The notes under the pieces: model-generated
What the model was told of the DNA's origin: nothing
Databases searched by the model: none
What the model saw: only the letters and a program-made list of their open reading frames with translations
Position numbers and translations under genes: made by a program
Source: Spongospora subterranea f. sp. subterranea
Taxonomy: Eukaryota; Endomyxa: Phytomyxea; Phytomyxea; Plasmodiophorida
NCBI GenBank assembly: GCA_049724395.1
Contig: JAUGWO010000115.1
Coordinates: forward strand, 1-64,000
DNA length: 64,000 nucleotides
Direction: 5' to 3'
In this document: one piece after another, positions 47,109 to 57,735 of the stretch
Layout of the letters: every line of letters begins with the position of its first letter
Numbering within the stretch: the stretch's first letter is position 1

Positions 47109-47665
47109 TCGTTACACATAAGGGTACTACTGTACGAGGTTCACTGTTGCAATGCGTTCATCGTTACACATAAGGGTACTACTACTGTACGAGGTTCACT
47201 GTTGCAATGCGTTCATCGTTACACATAAGGGTACTACTACTGTACGAGGTTCACTGTTGCAATGCGTTCATCGTTACACATAAGGGTACTACTACTGTAC
47301 GAGGTTCACTGTTGCAATGCGTTCATCGTTACACATAAGGGTACTACTACTGTACGAGGTTCACTGTTGCAATGCGTTCATCGTTACACATAAGGGTACT
47401 ACTACTGTACGAGGTTCACTGTTGCAATGCGTTCATCGTTACACATAAGGGTACTACTACTGTACGAGGTTCACTGTTGCAATGCGTTCATCGTTACACA
47501 TAAGGGTACTACTACTGTACGAGGTTCACTGTTGCAATGCGTTCATCGTTACACATAAGGGTACTACTACTGTACGAGGTTCACTGTTGCAATGCGTTCA
47601 TCGTTACACATAAGGGTACTACTACTGTACGAGGTTCACTGTTGCAATGCGTTCATCGTTACACA
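47109..47665 (+). repeat. 55-bp minisatellite, ten copies plus a partial one
   Basis: The unit begins TCGTTACACATAAGGGTACT and includes CTGTACGAGGTTCACTGTTG. The first copy (47109-47160) is 52 bases because one ACT triplet is missing. Copies two to ten (47161-47655) are each 55 bases and identical as far as I can read, and a partial copy ends at 47665. Such uniformity implies recent expansion or homogenisation. It contains no long open frame. Confidence 0.97.
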
Positions 47666-47702
47666 ATGAGAGGTGTGTAATAGAGCATCAACAATCGACG
47701 TA

Positions 47703-47958
47703 ATGTCCGAAACGATTAAGAAACGCAATGGTTTGGCCAGAGATGTGGTCACAATTAACCGTTCCATCATGGGCAGCCTAGAACGTCGTCTCGATGGTCC
47801 ACCGAGTTCAACAAGGAATACAATTTATCATGTTTTGTACGATTATCGCCTTCATTTCCGCCTACGTGTTCCAGGTGTCATGGCGAATTCTAGGCACAGT
47901 ATTTAAGAAACCCCAATTCCTTGGAACCTCCTTGGCACGATTTGTGTATGGAGATTGA
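47703..47958 (+). CDS. Small single-pass membrane protein, unrecognised
   Basis: From ATG 47703 the frame gives MSETIKKRNGLARDVVTIN and continues to SLE. Another frame downstream gives a strong membrane helix (QFIMFCTIIAFISAYVFQV) and a basic tail ending ARFVYGD before the stop at 47958. A 31-base GT-AG interval (47785-47815) would join the two in frame and yield a protein of about 75 residues. The shortness of that intron makes the joint uncertain. No family is recognised; small mitochondrial inner-membrane subunits have a similar plan, but that is only a guess. Confidence 0.4.
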
Positions 47959-48507
47959 TTTTCATTTCTTTCCGCGTGCGCACCGCCAATCGTAGGGACA
48001 TAAAACAAAAACTCTTATTACATCAACGCACAACGTTGCGCTTTAAGTTCGATTTCGATCTAAGGTAGCATTTGAAAACCAGAAATTCGATCACTGCGAA
48101 TCACTGAAGAAAGACAACGGTGCTCTCATTGTGCTGAAAAAGACGCCCTTCATGAAAATCCTAGACCACTTCCGCTTCAGCGAGGAATCCGGCTACAGTT
48201 CCAGCTTCACACGACGACAGTGCACATGAATTGTTTTGGCAGGATTTCAGAAGTACATAAAGCGTAATGATACACCTTGCCCTTGGCATTCGGGTGTCTT
48301 TGCATCCTTGCCCAATCGGCGTCGACATTGCTGAGCCATCCCACTGTCGTACCGAAATATCACCTTCTTATAGCCATGCACCGGGATGGCATAGTTTGCA
48401 GTTCGCACGACTCTACAAGGCAGAAATACTAATGAGGAACGCAGAACAAGAATGCTGGCAAGCTCAACCTGATCAACGGCAATTCTGTTCTGATTCTCCA
48501 CCGAAAC
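47959..48507. other. No gene supported
   Basis: Short broken frames only. The end reads into the segment upstream of the USP-like frame (LHRTLYHGLQRRKLVAFNDG), which may start within this stretch. Confidence 0.3.
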
Positions 48508-49882
48508 TTGCATCGCACTCTGTACCACGGTTTGCAAAGGCGAAAACTAGTTGCATTCAACGATGGGCGTCCGCCAGACACCACCGATAGCCTCATCAAT
48601 GATCAGGCTGTGGCAAGGTCGGACCAGCCATTGAAACGTCTTTCCAACAGCCAATTGTCGCCTCCCTTGAAGAAAAAAGCTGGCCGACCTAAAGGAACAA
48701 AGAATATCGATAGAAGCCCAGGTACTACGTATCAATCGTAAGTACATTCCAACAACACCTGCTATATCACTGCGTTGTTGGAGCTTCTGTCTGTATGCAG
48801 TAATCAACTTCCTCCTTCACCTCGTAGGATCTCCAGCATTTCACTATGTATATATAGTCTGATGATTACTTCAGCTCATGTAAACTGCAGGAGCCCAGTT
48901 TTCTTCCGTCTGTTGCAACACTTCAATAATCGTAAAAATACCGTCGATCCCGCACTGACCAAAGAGCTTGCAAAAGGAAGAAATCTCATAACCCAGTGGT
49001 GTATTGAAGTGAAACAGCTTTACAAATCAGGGGAATTTGGTTGCCCGTTCGTTGTCTTATCAAGCATACTTCAAGAAGTTGCTACCGAACCTTGGTTTAC
49101 ACATGTAAAGACAGCTGCTAAGGTTAATCTTTTTTTTGTTCATCTTGTACTCATTTTTTCTTAGAAAACCGTCAAGTGCTGCAAAGGGCACTTACTTGAT
49201 TCTCGTGAATTAATTTGGTCAATCCTGGTGAACTGAACTATTCGGTTCATTGAAAACCGTATTTATTTATATTTTTGACAATAGAAGGTCAGGGACCAAC
49301 AGATAGATTCTAAAAAAACAACAGTGCAGGCGGTGTTGTCAACTTTGATGATGAGGAATTTCACAGGTGCTGTACTCTGCCTGGTTGTGATGCTGTAAGT
49401 GAACACTGATGTCACCAAAAATAGTAGCAATATTAAAATATTGTGATTAGGCGATGCAGATTGAGACCCTGACAATTCAAAAGTCACCTACCTCTGTTAT
49501 GTTTATTTCACTACCCGTTGGTGTTTCAGTTGAGTGTCCTGATGAAGTTCTGTTAAGCGACGAACCCTGGGGTCTTCTGAGAATATCTGCAACAACTGCC
49601 ACAGGTGGGCATTTTTTCGTACACGTTAAAAGGGATGAACCGGGCAAGATGCCAGGATTCTATTATTACGATGACCTTACAAACGGAGGAAGGATGAGAG
49701 ACCAATCACTTTCAAAGCCAACTCTGTTTATGTGGCGTACGGTAAAAAATAAACCTAAGCTTTCTTTTTTAATGCCAACACGAATCGGATTGATGTTATT
49801 GTCAGCATTTCAGAAAATCTCCCCAACAGACCCCAGGATTCGTCGCCCAGAAGGACTTCATAAAGAAAGGGCAGTTAATTGA
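48508..49882 (+). CDS. USP-like cysteine peptidase with AT-hook, possibly element-derived or broken
   Basis: The first frame has an AT-hook-like KKKAGRPKGTKN. Right after an in-frame TAA (48739) the same frame gives NNTCYITALLELL, the Cys box of C19 ubiquitin-specific proteases. It continues with HFNNRKNTV, GRNLITQW and GEFGCPFVVLSSILQEV. A segment near 49360 carries a Cys-rich FHRCCTLPGC. The 49454-49882 frame ends with GGHFFVHVKRDEPGKMPGFYYYDD, corresponding to the His box and final Asp region. Such USP domains joined to AT-hooks are known from some transposons. The TAA sits inside a GTAAGT, so an intron may begin there, but splicing it out would remove the Cys box. It could be a pseudogene. 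Confidence 0.5.
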
Positions 49883-50307
49883 AACACCAACGGGGAACGA
49901 AATATAGGTGACATTTTTACAATACAATCAGGCCACGGGTGGGCAGTTTTTTGCAGGAAAAAAGGGGAAGTTTCCGATCTTATGCTGGCTTAAAACTATT
50001 TCAAGTTAGTGGTACTTGATTCTAATTCAAAAGAAGAAAAAAATGGTTAACCTGAATATGTCTACCTGATCTATGATGTGTTGAGGACAACGTTTTATAC
50101 GCCGGTGAGGGAAAAGGCGGTCGACGTTCGTCAGTAGTTCCCAGTTTTGTTCGCTGAACCGTGCGGTGACAATTGTTCGTTCACGTAAAAAGGATTCTTA
50201 AGCCAACTACGTTGACACGGTACACTCAGGTGTATATAATAATATTTAAATCCCAAATCCACAATGGCAAGTCAAATAAGAAACCACAGTCAGTTTGTGG
50301 CCAGTCT

Positions 50308-50869
50308 ATCCCTGATCCGCACTCCGTATCCGGCATATTATGCCGACTACGATTTTGAACACCTGAGATTGTGTCTGAGGGCACAGGAAGCTTTTTCTAT
50401 GAAACAATGAATCTGGCTTGACTAATTAATGGGCCTACAGAATTGACTGGATCAAAAAGCTGGATCAAAAAGTGCGTGCCAGTCTTTGAATCCAGTCTTT
50501 TCTGTCCAACAGAAAAGAGGATTCAAATCACCAGTCATGACGTTCAAAAGACTGGATTCAATCATTCGAATTAAATCAGAGGCCCCGCCATACAAATGAC
50601 TCAAAGGATTTTCTGCGAAGTGGAACAGGGTTACCACTGCGGGTACGCATTTCTTAATAAATTGTAAATCCCAAATCCCCAAACTGGCAATTATACATTT
50701 TGTGGTTATCACAGCTCTATCATGAAATCTCGATGGAATCCTCCGAATCCCTGATCCGCACTCCGTATCCGGCATATTATGCCGACTACGATTTTGAACA
50801 CCTGAGATTGTGTCTGAGGGCACAGGAAGCTTTTTCTATGAAACAATGAATCTGGCTTGACTAATTAAT
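50308..50869 (+). repeat. 123-bp identical direct repeat
   Basis: Bases 50308-50430 recur without visible difference at 50747-50869 (offset 439). The repeated text begins ATCCCTGATCCGCACTCCG and ends CTTGACTAATTAAT. Between and after the copies, shorter phrases (TACGCATTTCTTA, AATTATACATT, TCTCGATGGAATCCTC) also recur near 50640-50740 and 50940-51015. This looks like overlapping duplicated ends of one element family. Confidence 0.9.
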
Positions 50870-51005
50870 TCTGAACGACACCAAGCTTTAAAAAAAAAAA
50901 CGCGTCGGGTCCGCCCAAACTGGTCGGTGGACACCCCTGGTACGCATTTCTTATAAATCACACAATTATACATTACCACTCAGGTTATCACAGCTTGTTA
51001 TCTCG

Positions 51006-51296
51006 ATGGAATCCTCTTCTCTTTTGTCAACGGTTGAGGAAACCTTCCATGTCTTTAAAAGCCAGATGCACGCAGCAGGGTACAATATTAACAAACGTCG
51101 GTTCAAACGCAACAGCTCCGGTTCCATATACAAGGTATGGCTAGTCTGTCAGCACGGTCGATCCTACTGCAACTCTCGGCCGCTTCTCGACAGCGATACG
51201 CGTATCAAATGTATGAGTACCAATAAAATGAACTGTCCCTGGTCTGCAATAATTCAAGCCAAGAAAATGACCTTACCAAATGGTCGCGGAATGTGA
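51006..51296 (+). pseudogene. Transposase N-terminal fragment (MULE/FAR1-like)
   Basis: A 96-codon frame starting at MESSSLLSTVEETFHVFKSQ and containing VCQHGRSYCNSRP and KMNCPWSAIIQAKK. The pattern of a basic zinc-binding domain with C..C and NCPW resembles the N terminus of MULE transposases. It is cut off by an inverted segment immediately downstream. Confidence 0.45.
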
Positions 51297-52250
51297 TCTG
51301 CGATGACTCGATAGACGACGACCAATATCGATTGACCTCTGTGCTCTCTGAAGAAATGGGAATCCTTCTCCTTTTCCTGCTAGTCTTAAACCGAGAACCA
51401 CAGAAGAAACCAGCGACACCGCATTGGTTGAAACAACTCCAAAGGCTTTCTTAGGATTGTTGATTCGGGCGAATCCCATTTCTTCAGAGAGCACAGAAGT
51501 CAATCGATATTGGCCGTCGTCTATCGAGAGAATTGTCGTGCCCCGAATGTATGCCATTTTGCAGCTACACACTGTTAACGACTGTTCCATTGAACGAACT
51601 ACAGGATCGACAGTAAACGGGGCATCCCACGTACCACCATTCGCGCTGGACCGCTTCTTGTTCAAAGCTATCAAAACCTTTCTGAATGCTTCCTGATCCA
51701 ATGCAGCAGCCATCGGATACAGAAAAGCGTATTGACGTTTGAAAAACTTCGTCGGAGTCGTCCGGTACAACGAAACGTACACTAAAATCTTGATGAATTG
51801 AACAATTCGCTTCCAACCACTTTCTCGCCGTGAGGTAGTCCTTCCAAAACAACAGAAAATACAGCAGCGATGATCGATTCAAAAAACAATAAATACACCA
51901 CGTCGCTAAGGGCACTCAAGAAATAATTTCTTGAGTGCAGGCCAGCTCGGAGAGTTCAACATCACTAGTACAGGGATGGACGAAGTGCTGCTTTCAACTG
52001 CAATTCCTGAAATCAAGGCACTTTGTCGCAATGCGCGACAATTGCTGTGCAGACAATCGAATAATGATGTCACCCTTAGCGACGTGGTGTAATTATTATT
52101 TTTTGAATCGATCATCGCTGCTGTATTTTCTGTTGTTTTGGAAGGACTACCTCACGGCGAGAAAGTGGTTGGAAGCGAATTGTTCAATTCATCAAGATTT
52201 TAGTGTACGTTTCGTTGTACCGGACGACTCCGACGAAGTTTTTTTCCGCT
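51297..52250. mobile_element. Broken MULE-like element with inverted duplication
   Basis: The minus-strand frame 51273-51782 includes RQYAFLYPMAAALDQEAF, reminiscent of the region after the first catalytic Asp of MULEs. The arms 51741-51912 and 52073-52244 are near-identical inverse copies, both able to encode FLNRSSLLYFLLFWKDYLTA in opposite directions. Between them, next to the left arm, is a perfect small palindrome, GCACTCAAGAAAT/ATTTCTTGAGTGC (about 51913-51938). Bases 52250-52675 beyond show no gene. Confidence 0.5.
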
Positions 52251-52676
52251 CGGTGTTTTTGTGGACAATCCCACTCTTCATCGCTGGAATGGCTCGCAAA
52301 AAATTCTTCGAGGGTCGCCATTGTGCCAAGAAATTCGCAGTGCAATATCGATAATGGATTGCCAACAGAAAAATGAATTAAACTGTACTTCAATCCGTCA
52401 ACAAAGACGTCCGTCACACTTTACCTTTGAGAAAACCCTCACAAAGCGCAGCTAGGCCACCAATGATTTTGTGGCGGAACCAACCCTGGTGGGCGCACTT
52501 TACATCCGGTCAAAAATGATCGTCAAATTTTTTTCAAGAAAAAATCCAATGGGTGGTGCAGAATTTGCTTTAGAAAACTGTATTTTTTGGGCCGTTAGCC
52601 GGCATAATATTCCGTCTAATATGTTTTATCAGAATTAGTAAACATTAAAAGAACAGTAATTCCGTACATTTCTAAT

Positions 52677-52705
52677 ACTCCCTCCGTTCGGAAATAAGAG
52701 TCCCA
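52677..52705 (+). repeat. Solitary Stowaway-type terminus
   Basis: The sequence CTCCCTCCGTTCGGAAATAA preceded by TA is the same type of end as that of the mariner-like element starting at 52835, in the same orientation and only about 160 bases away. No partner end for it was found in the window. Confidence 0.7.
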
Positions 52706-53070
52706 CGCACATAACGAGTCCGGAAGTATTCCTTTTCTCAAAAGAGTTGCCTTTCCCATATGTGGGAGCTTGTAGTGGTTTCCTCCATTGATTTTCAAAT
52801 TTCTACCATGCATCGCTGAAGTGTCAAAAACGTACGCCCTCTGTTCGGAAATAAGAGTCCCATTTCAAGCAACTGCGTGGATTAAGGCCATTTTTAGCGC
52901 CATCCAGTTGATTGCAACAGGAGGGGCGACATCCCTATCACGGACTCTGATCCCCCGCCGGTACGCCACCCACAATTTTTTCATGGACCAGGGTCCCTCC
53001 TAGGGTTTGGCTGACTCTACGGCCGACCGCCACGGGCTTCAAATGTTGCGGACCATAGTCCCTATAATAT

Positions 53071-55654
53071 GGCGGAGGGTGTGAAGACCTGGAATGTTGA
53101 TGAGCATGCCATGCTGCTCAGCCAGGAAAATGTCGCCCTTGACCCGGATGGCCACTGGATTCGATGCAAACTCGATAATACACGGATTTTATGCAGGCAT
53201 CCGTTTACTGTTGGACGTCTCAACAAACACAATCGGTGGATTTTTAACCAATTATATTCTCAGAGTATTTTTCTGAGCGCAATGTTTTGTTATAACTGCG
53301 ATCCACATGCGGGCTGTAGAAGGCAGTCGGTCTTCAAGACTTAATTACCTCGTATTTCACAGCAGCGAGGAGTAGCGATGCTGTTCTAGAGGCAGATAAG
53401 GCTTTGGTGGTTAGCACTCCCTCTGCTGTGAAAAAGAAACGCACCTGCCTGGGCGGAATGCAGTCCCGTTTAGGTCTTGTCCGTTTATACGAAAAGTACG
53501 GTTGTGTTCAGTCTGATTGGGTTTTTCGCTCTTTCGCTGGCGTCATGCATGTTCACCATCTGAGCTGCGATGGGAAAAGTCTAAAAGGATCCCGGTTTGC
53601 GATAAGTGCAGCCTGCAAGGAGGCATTCGGTTCGCGTGTGAGTCGGAACCGATTTAAACGAATGGCCAAACTTGAAGCGGTCGAACTTGCAATTGACCGG
53701 CAGAAAAATATCGATCATTGAAGTTACAGCAGTGAAAAATTTCTTGCATTCATCCGAGAACACAGCAACTCCTGCCCGAAATTATCTGATGCTGTGCGCT
53801 AAACAATGGCTTGCTTATGTCAGTTCCGTTAAGGGATTGAAAGATCGTTTGGGTTCTGCAAATACGACTTTGGGAGAAGGACAGGAGGTCATCGGTGTAA
53901 ATGAATTTATGGATAAGTTCGCTCATCTATATTCGACGAACACTGAGATTCGTGAATCGCTGCTAATGTGCATGCTCCGATCAATGGTTCCCGGTCAAAT
54001 GGCCAGATGAACGCCCCACTTGAATCGGTGTTGATGGACTTCTATCTGATGCTTGCATCTTATGGAAGGAAAGTATTTAAACTCATCGCGACGAACTTGC
54101 CAGGACCATCTTGGCGTCATATACAACGGATTTCGGCGGCTGCTGTTAGTAAGTGGTTTTGTCCAACGCCATGAATGCGTTCCGGTTTTGATTTGTAATC
54201 TTATAGACTTCTGTGTCCTCAACACAGAGGCCGACAATATTTACAGACGTATCACCCGTTACGTGGAGGGATTACGGTCGAAAACGACATCTTCGGTCTT
54301 TCATGTATCTTTATCATTCGACGCCACAGTAACTGTCCCGGCTTTGCTGTCGTCGCCAAAATATGGAAGCAATGTTGGTCGAATCTATCCAAATCATCTA
54401 ATTCCTCTGTCAAGCACATCGTTTGCCAGTATAACCGCCGAAGGCTCCAATGCGTTTAACGATTTGTCTTCTGAATTACAGGTACCCTCGAAGGTTGTCG
54501 CGAATTCGATTGTAAGTTGATGCCGCCGCATCAGGTTGCCGTTCTTTCTGTACAGAAACCCCGGAAGGCATCTCACCGATGTTTATCGTAGCTGCTCGGC
54601 CACTGAAACGAGCGATTTCGATAGGCTCAAATGGAATCGCATTAAGAAATTCGAACAAGGTGGAAATCATTGTATGGGCATTAAAACCAGTTTGGACAGG
54701 GTCTCGAGCAAATTGCTGGTTCGAGCATGTATCCAAACAAAGCTCTGGAAAATCAAAATTAGAGTAATCATCAGGCTTGGAAAGCGACCAAGTGTGAGGA
54801 TAAAAATAGATATGACGGCAGCATCCGTATCTGGAATGTTCAGTTCTACTGTAACTTGTTCCTCCAAACAACCGGAGGGCGTCATCGTTGGCGTTTCGTT
54901 GTTTTCTTTTTCGGACTTCAAATACCTCGTTGGGAATATTCTGAACAACGAAACGCCAACGATGACGCCCTCCGGTTGTTTGGAGGAACAAGTTCCAGCT
55001 GAACTGAACTTTCCAGATACGGATGCTGCCGTCATATCTATTTTATCCTCACACCTAGCTTGGTCGCTTTCCAAACCTGATGATTACTCTAATTTTGATT
55101 TTCCAGAGCCTTGTTTGGATACATGCTCGAACCAGCAATTTGCTCGAGACCCTGTCCAAACTGGTTTTAATGCCCATACAATGATTTCCACCTTGTTCGA
55201 ATTTCTTAATGCGATTCCATCTGAGCCTATCGAAATCGCTCGTTGTGCAATCGCATGCCTCCCGGATCGTTCGATTTCACTGTCTCGCAATCTTCAGCAA
55301 CATCGGTCTCTGCAAGGCCGTTGGTATCACAGAGAACAGCGCTTAAGGACGCCAGGCGCAGATGATATAATCAGAGGCAGAATCTTTTATCATAACAGTT
55401 TCCATTGGATGGTGTTAGGAGTATACATGAAAGGTTATGGTAAATTCAGGCTGGTCAAATCAATTGGTTCCGAGATGCCGATAAAAGACGTCCGAGTACA
55501 TGCAATTTGGGGTCGACAATCAGCAATGGGTGGTGCTTTCGCCATTTGTTTTCCGGACATGACCGATACCGCTACAGTAGTTGACCGATACCTGAACGTC
55601 TTTGCCAAAGACGTTCACAAATGGATCAATTGCACATCACAACATGGAGTTTAA
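53071..55654 (+). pseudogene. Transposase-like coding region of the 8-bp-duplicating element
   Basis: Successive plus-strand frames share one composition. 53071-53344 starts AEGVKTWNVDEHAMLL. 53404-53721 is basic, with Cys and His. 53672-54174 contains GVNEFMDKFAHLYS, MLASYGRKVFKLIATNLPGPS. 54053-54520 contains SLSFDATVTVPALLSSPKYG. 54980-55654 contains a segment ending AICFPDMTDTATVVDRYLNV. Introns of host-like size may join some of them (for example around 54130-54180). An inverted duplication at 54608-55243 sits inside and duplicates about 300 bases of the coding sequence in reverse, so this copy is probably not functional. Confidence 0.5.
54608..55243. repeat. Near-perfect 300-bp inverted repeat with 40-base loop
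   Basis: The left arm 54608-54903 and right arm 54944-55243 are inverse copies with very few differences, for example AACGCCAACGATGACGCCCT on both. The loop is 54904-54943. A transcript would fold into a long double-stranded hairpin. The right arm is in the coding sense, so the left arm appears to be the added inverted copy. Confidence 0.95.
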
Positions 55655-56260
55655 ATAAACCGCTTGTTTTGCTTGAAAATTCAGAAGTTTTTGCAATTTT
55701 GAAAAAGTCGCGAAGACCTCCGTTTTTTTTTAAACAAAACACAATAAAACCGAATAAAACTATGATTTTATTACCAAATTGTCCCTGATCCAAACCGGTC
55801 GCCATTTGAATCATTTTTGGTGGACCAGGGTCCTGTTAAGGTGGCGGGGCCTCTCGCCGCCCGCCATGCTGTCAGATTTCGAGGACCTCAGTCCCGAATA
55901 TATGGCGCTACTCATGTCGCCCCTCCTATTGCAACATGCATTGGAATATCAAGCATAGGTGCAGTCTTTGTCCAATCTTGAAGCGCCAGCAATAAATACT
56001 TGCCTTAAAACCGCCGAGGTAAAAGTTGGGTATTCGTCCGAAACTTCCAACGGCACCGCTGCTTTCACATAGCCGAGTTTTCTTGTAAAAACATGTCTGC
56101 ACCAGGAGTAGGTCCGAATTTGCCCTGTGAAAACATCAAGTCGCTGAGAAGTACGTTAATTTGATTTCAAATCCGTCTTTGGCCGCGTCCACGTTAAATT
56201 ATGCATCAGATGGATCGAGGTGAGGTTTTGGTTGTCCTGTTGCAAAAAGATCGGCTGCGA

Positions 56261-57226
56261 TCAGTCCCGGGGCCATTTCGAACGAATTGCAGGCATAATG
56301 TCATGAATCAAATGTCTTCGGATCACATCCTTGTTAACTGATTCAATGGGTTTAGTCACCATAGTGCCTGCAGGACGATTCTTGCTGCTCCTTTTGGCAG
56401 GCTCCTTGAAAACAAATGGGAAAATGCCTATTTTCCCAGAAAACCATCGGTTCCGCGACCGGTCCCATTTTGGTCTTGCAACTGCTGCCATAAACATTAT
56501 CTTCTCTATAAACCGCTTACTTTTACACGTGCGGTAAGGCTCAGTCTCATCGGATGCTAAGTAAATTCGCTTGTTTGTTTCTGTCATGAAAAACCACTTC
56601 TCGTCAATGTGTATCACATTCATCATGTCATGGAAGACTGGTTCTGCGGCTTCATATATGTTCACCATCGAGATACAGAATCTGAGTCTTTCAAGCTTAT
56701 TAGCTTCAGTTAAATATGGTTTCAAAGCGTTCGAATGAGGTTTAAGAATGCCTTGTTGAATCCGATTATGAACAGTAGAGACTGATACATTCAGAGCGCA
56801 AGCGATTGATCGAATATTTGTTCGCTTCTGCAATGGAATTTGTTTTACTTGCTCCGGCGTGATGACCGTTTTCTTCCTTCCAACACGGCCTCGTTTTTTG
56901 GATGAAACATCTGCTGGGCCTGTTCCAAGGATAGAAGACTTTTTGCCTTGATTCCAGATTCGACTGACAGTTTTTCTGGCAACAGAAAATTGGCGACTTG
57001 CCAACAAGATTGAACCGCGAGCAAGTTTTCCTGCGACACTCACTTTCAAAAGATATTCATAAATGACACGTCTTTGACTATCTGTAACGTTTGATTTCCC
57101 TTTTCTGTGTGCGAAATCTGCATCAACGATTTGATTTTCGAAAACTTGTTGCTCTCCATCTATGGTACTTCTCAGCGACTTGATGTTTTCACAGGGCAAA
57201 TTCGGACCTACTCCTGGTGCAGACAT
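56261..57226 (-). pseudogene. Mariner-like transposase, C-terminally incomplete
   Basis: The 321-codon frame starts at MSAPGVGPNLPCENIKS and includes two helix-turn-helix segments (VARKTVSRIWNQGK and IRSIACALNVSVSTVHNRI). The first catalytic Asp follows in VIHIDEKWFFMTE. The frame ends at KSKWPRD with TGA, but the same frame continues beyond the stop with SQPIFLQQDN, the second catalytic Asp. The stop is therefore most simply a changed CGA codon. The sequence for the third catalytic residue is gone, lost at the switch to the inverted end at 56154. The DEKWF and QQDN motifs resemble plant and oomycete mariner-like transposases. Confidence 0.85.
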
Positions 57227-57466
57227 GCTTTTACAAGAAAACTCGGCTATGTGAAAGCAGCGGTGCCGTTGGAAGTTTCGGACGAATACCCAACTTTTAC
57301 CTCGGCGGTTTTAAGGCAAGTATTTATTGCTGGCGCTTCAAGATTGGATAAGACTGCACCTATGCTTAATATTCCAATGCATGTTGAAATCAACTGGATG
57401 GCGCTAAAAATGGCCTTAATCCACGCAGTTGTTTGAAATGGGACTCTTATTTCCGAACAGAGGGAG

Positions 57467-57735
57467 TAGTAAATAAAGTAAATTTACATGTGTTTTAACG
57501 TTTATTAGAATTTTTGTATTTTTACGGGTCAAAACGCACAAAGTGCAAATCTCTGTGCCGGCTATGGGGATCAGGGCTATTCTCGTACTGTACTTTAACT
57601 GGCCATCCACGCACTTTTTGAAATGGCCAGTTAAAGTGGCCAGTCTTTTATAGCCCCCCGTGTATCCAACTCTAAGGACCACAGCTGTATCCCGTAAATC
57701 ACGCCACATTTTCCCATCATCGCATTGAAAGATCA
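57467..57735. other. Spacer and dihydroorotase promoter region
   Basis: No coding signal. A short inverted pair, AACTGGCCAT near 57597 and ATGGCCAGTT near 57623, could form a hairpin upstream of the dihydroorotase start. Confidence 0.4.

Larger units (their letters stand above)
52919..55927 (+). mobile_element. 3009-bp DNA transposon with 14-bp inverted ends and 8-bp target duplication
   Basis: The element begins AGGAGGGGCGACAT and ends ATGTCGCCCCTCCT, and both sides carry ATTGCAAC (52911-52918 and 55928-55935). The empty site can be read from the right inverted end of the host mariner, which has ATTTCAAC at the corresponding place, so the limits are exact. An 8-bp duplication is known for hAT, P and some Merlin elements. 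The coding region (53071-55654) has phrases such as LIATNLPGPSWRHIQ and VSLSFDAT that recall P-type transposases only loosely. The family is therefore left open. Confidence 0.9.
52835..57466 (-). mobile_element. Mariner-like element with about 300-bp inverted ends, split by another transposon
   Basis: Both ends read CTCTGTTCGGAAATAAGAG inward and are bordered by TA, the target duplication of the Tc1/mariner superfamily (52833-52834 and 57467-57468). The inverted ends extend about 300 bases: 57165-57466 on the right, and 52835-52918 plus 55936-56154 on the left, where a 3-kb element interrupts. The right end includes the first 20 or so codons of the transposase, and the left end carries an inverse copy of the same codons (MSAPGVGPNLPCENIKSLRS). 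The left part of the element with the transposase C terminus has been replaced by this inverted copy, so the element is defective. Confidence 0.88.

Noticed and set aside
47109-47665. The regular 55-bp array as a CRISPR.
   Set aside because: The whole unit repeats without variable spacers, and the window is eukaryotic; it is a minisatellite.
48738-48827. An intron from the GTAAGT at 48738 to a TAG acceptor at 48827 in the USP-like gene.
   Set aside because: It would remove the NNTCYITALLELL Cys box that is the main evidence for the family, so the in-frame stop is kept as an unresolved problem.
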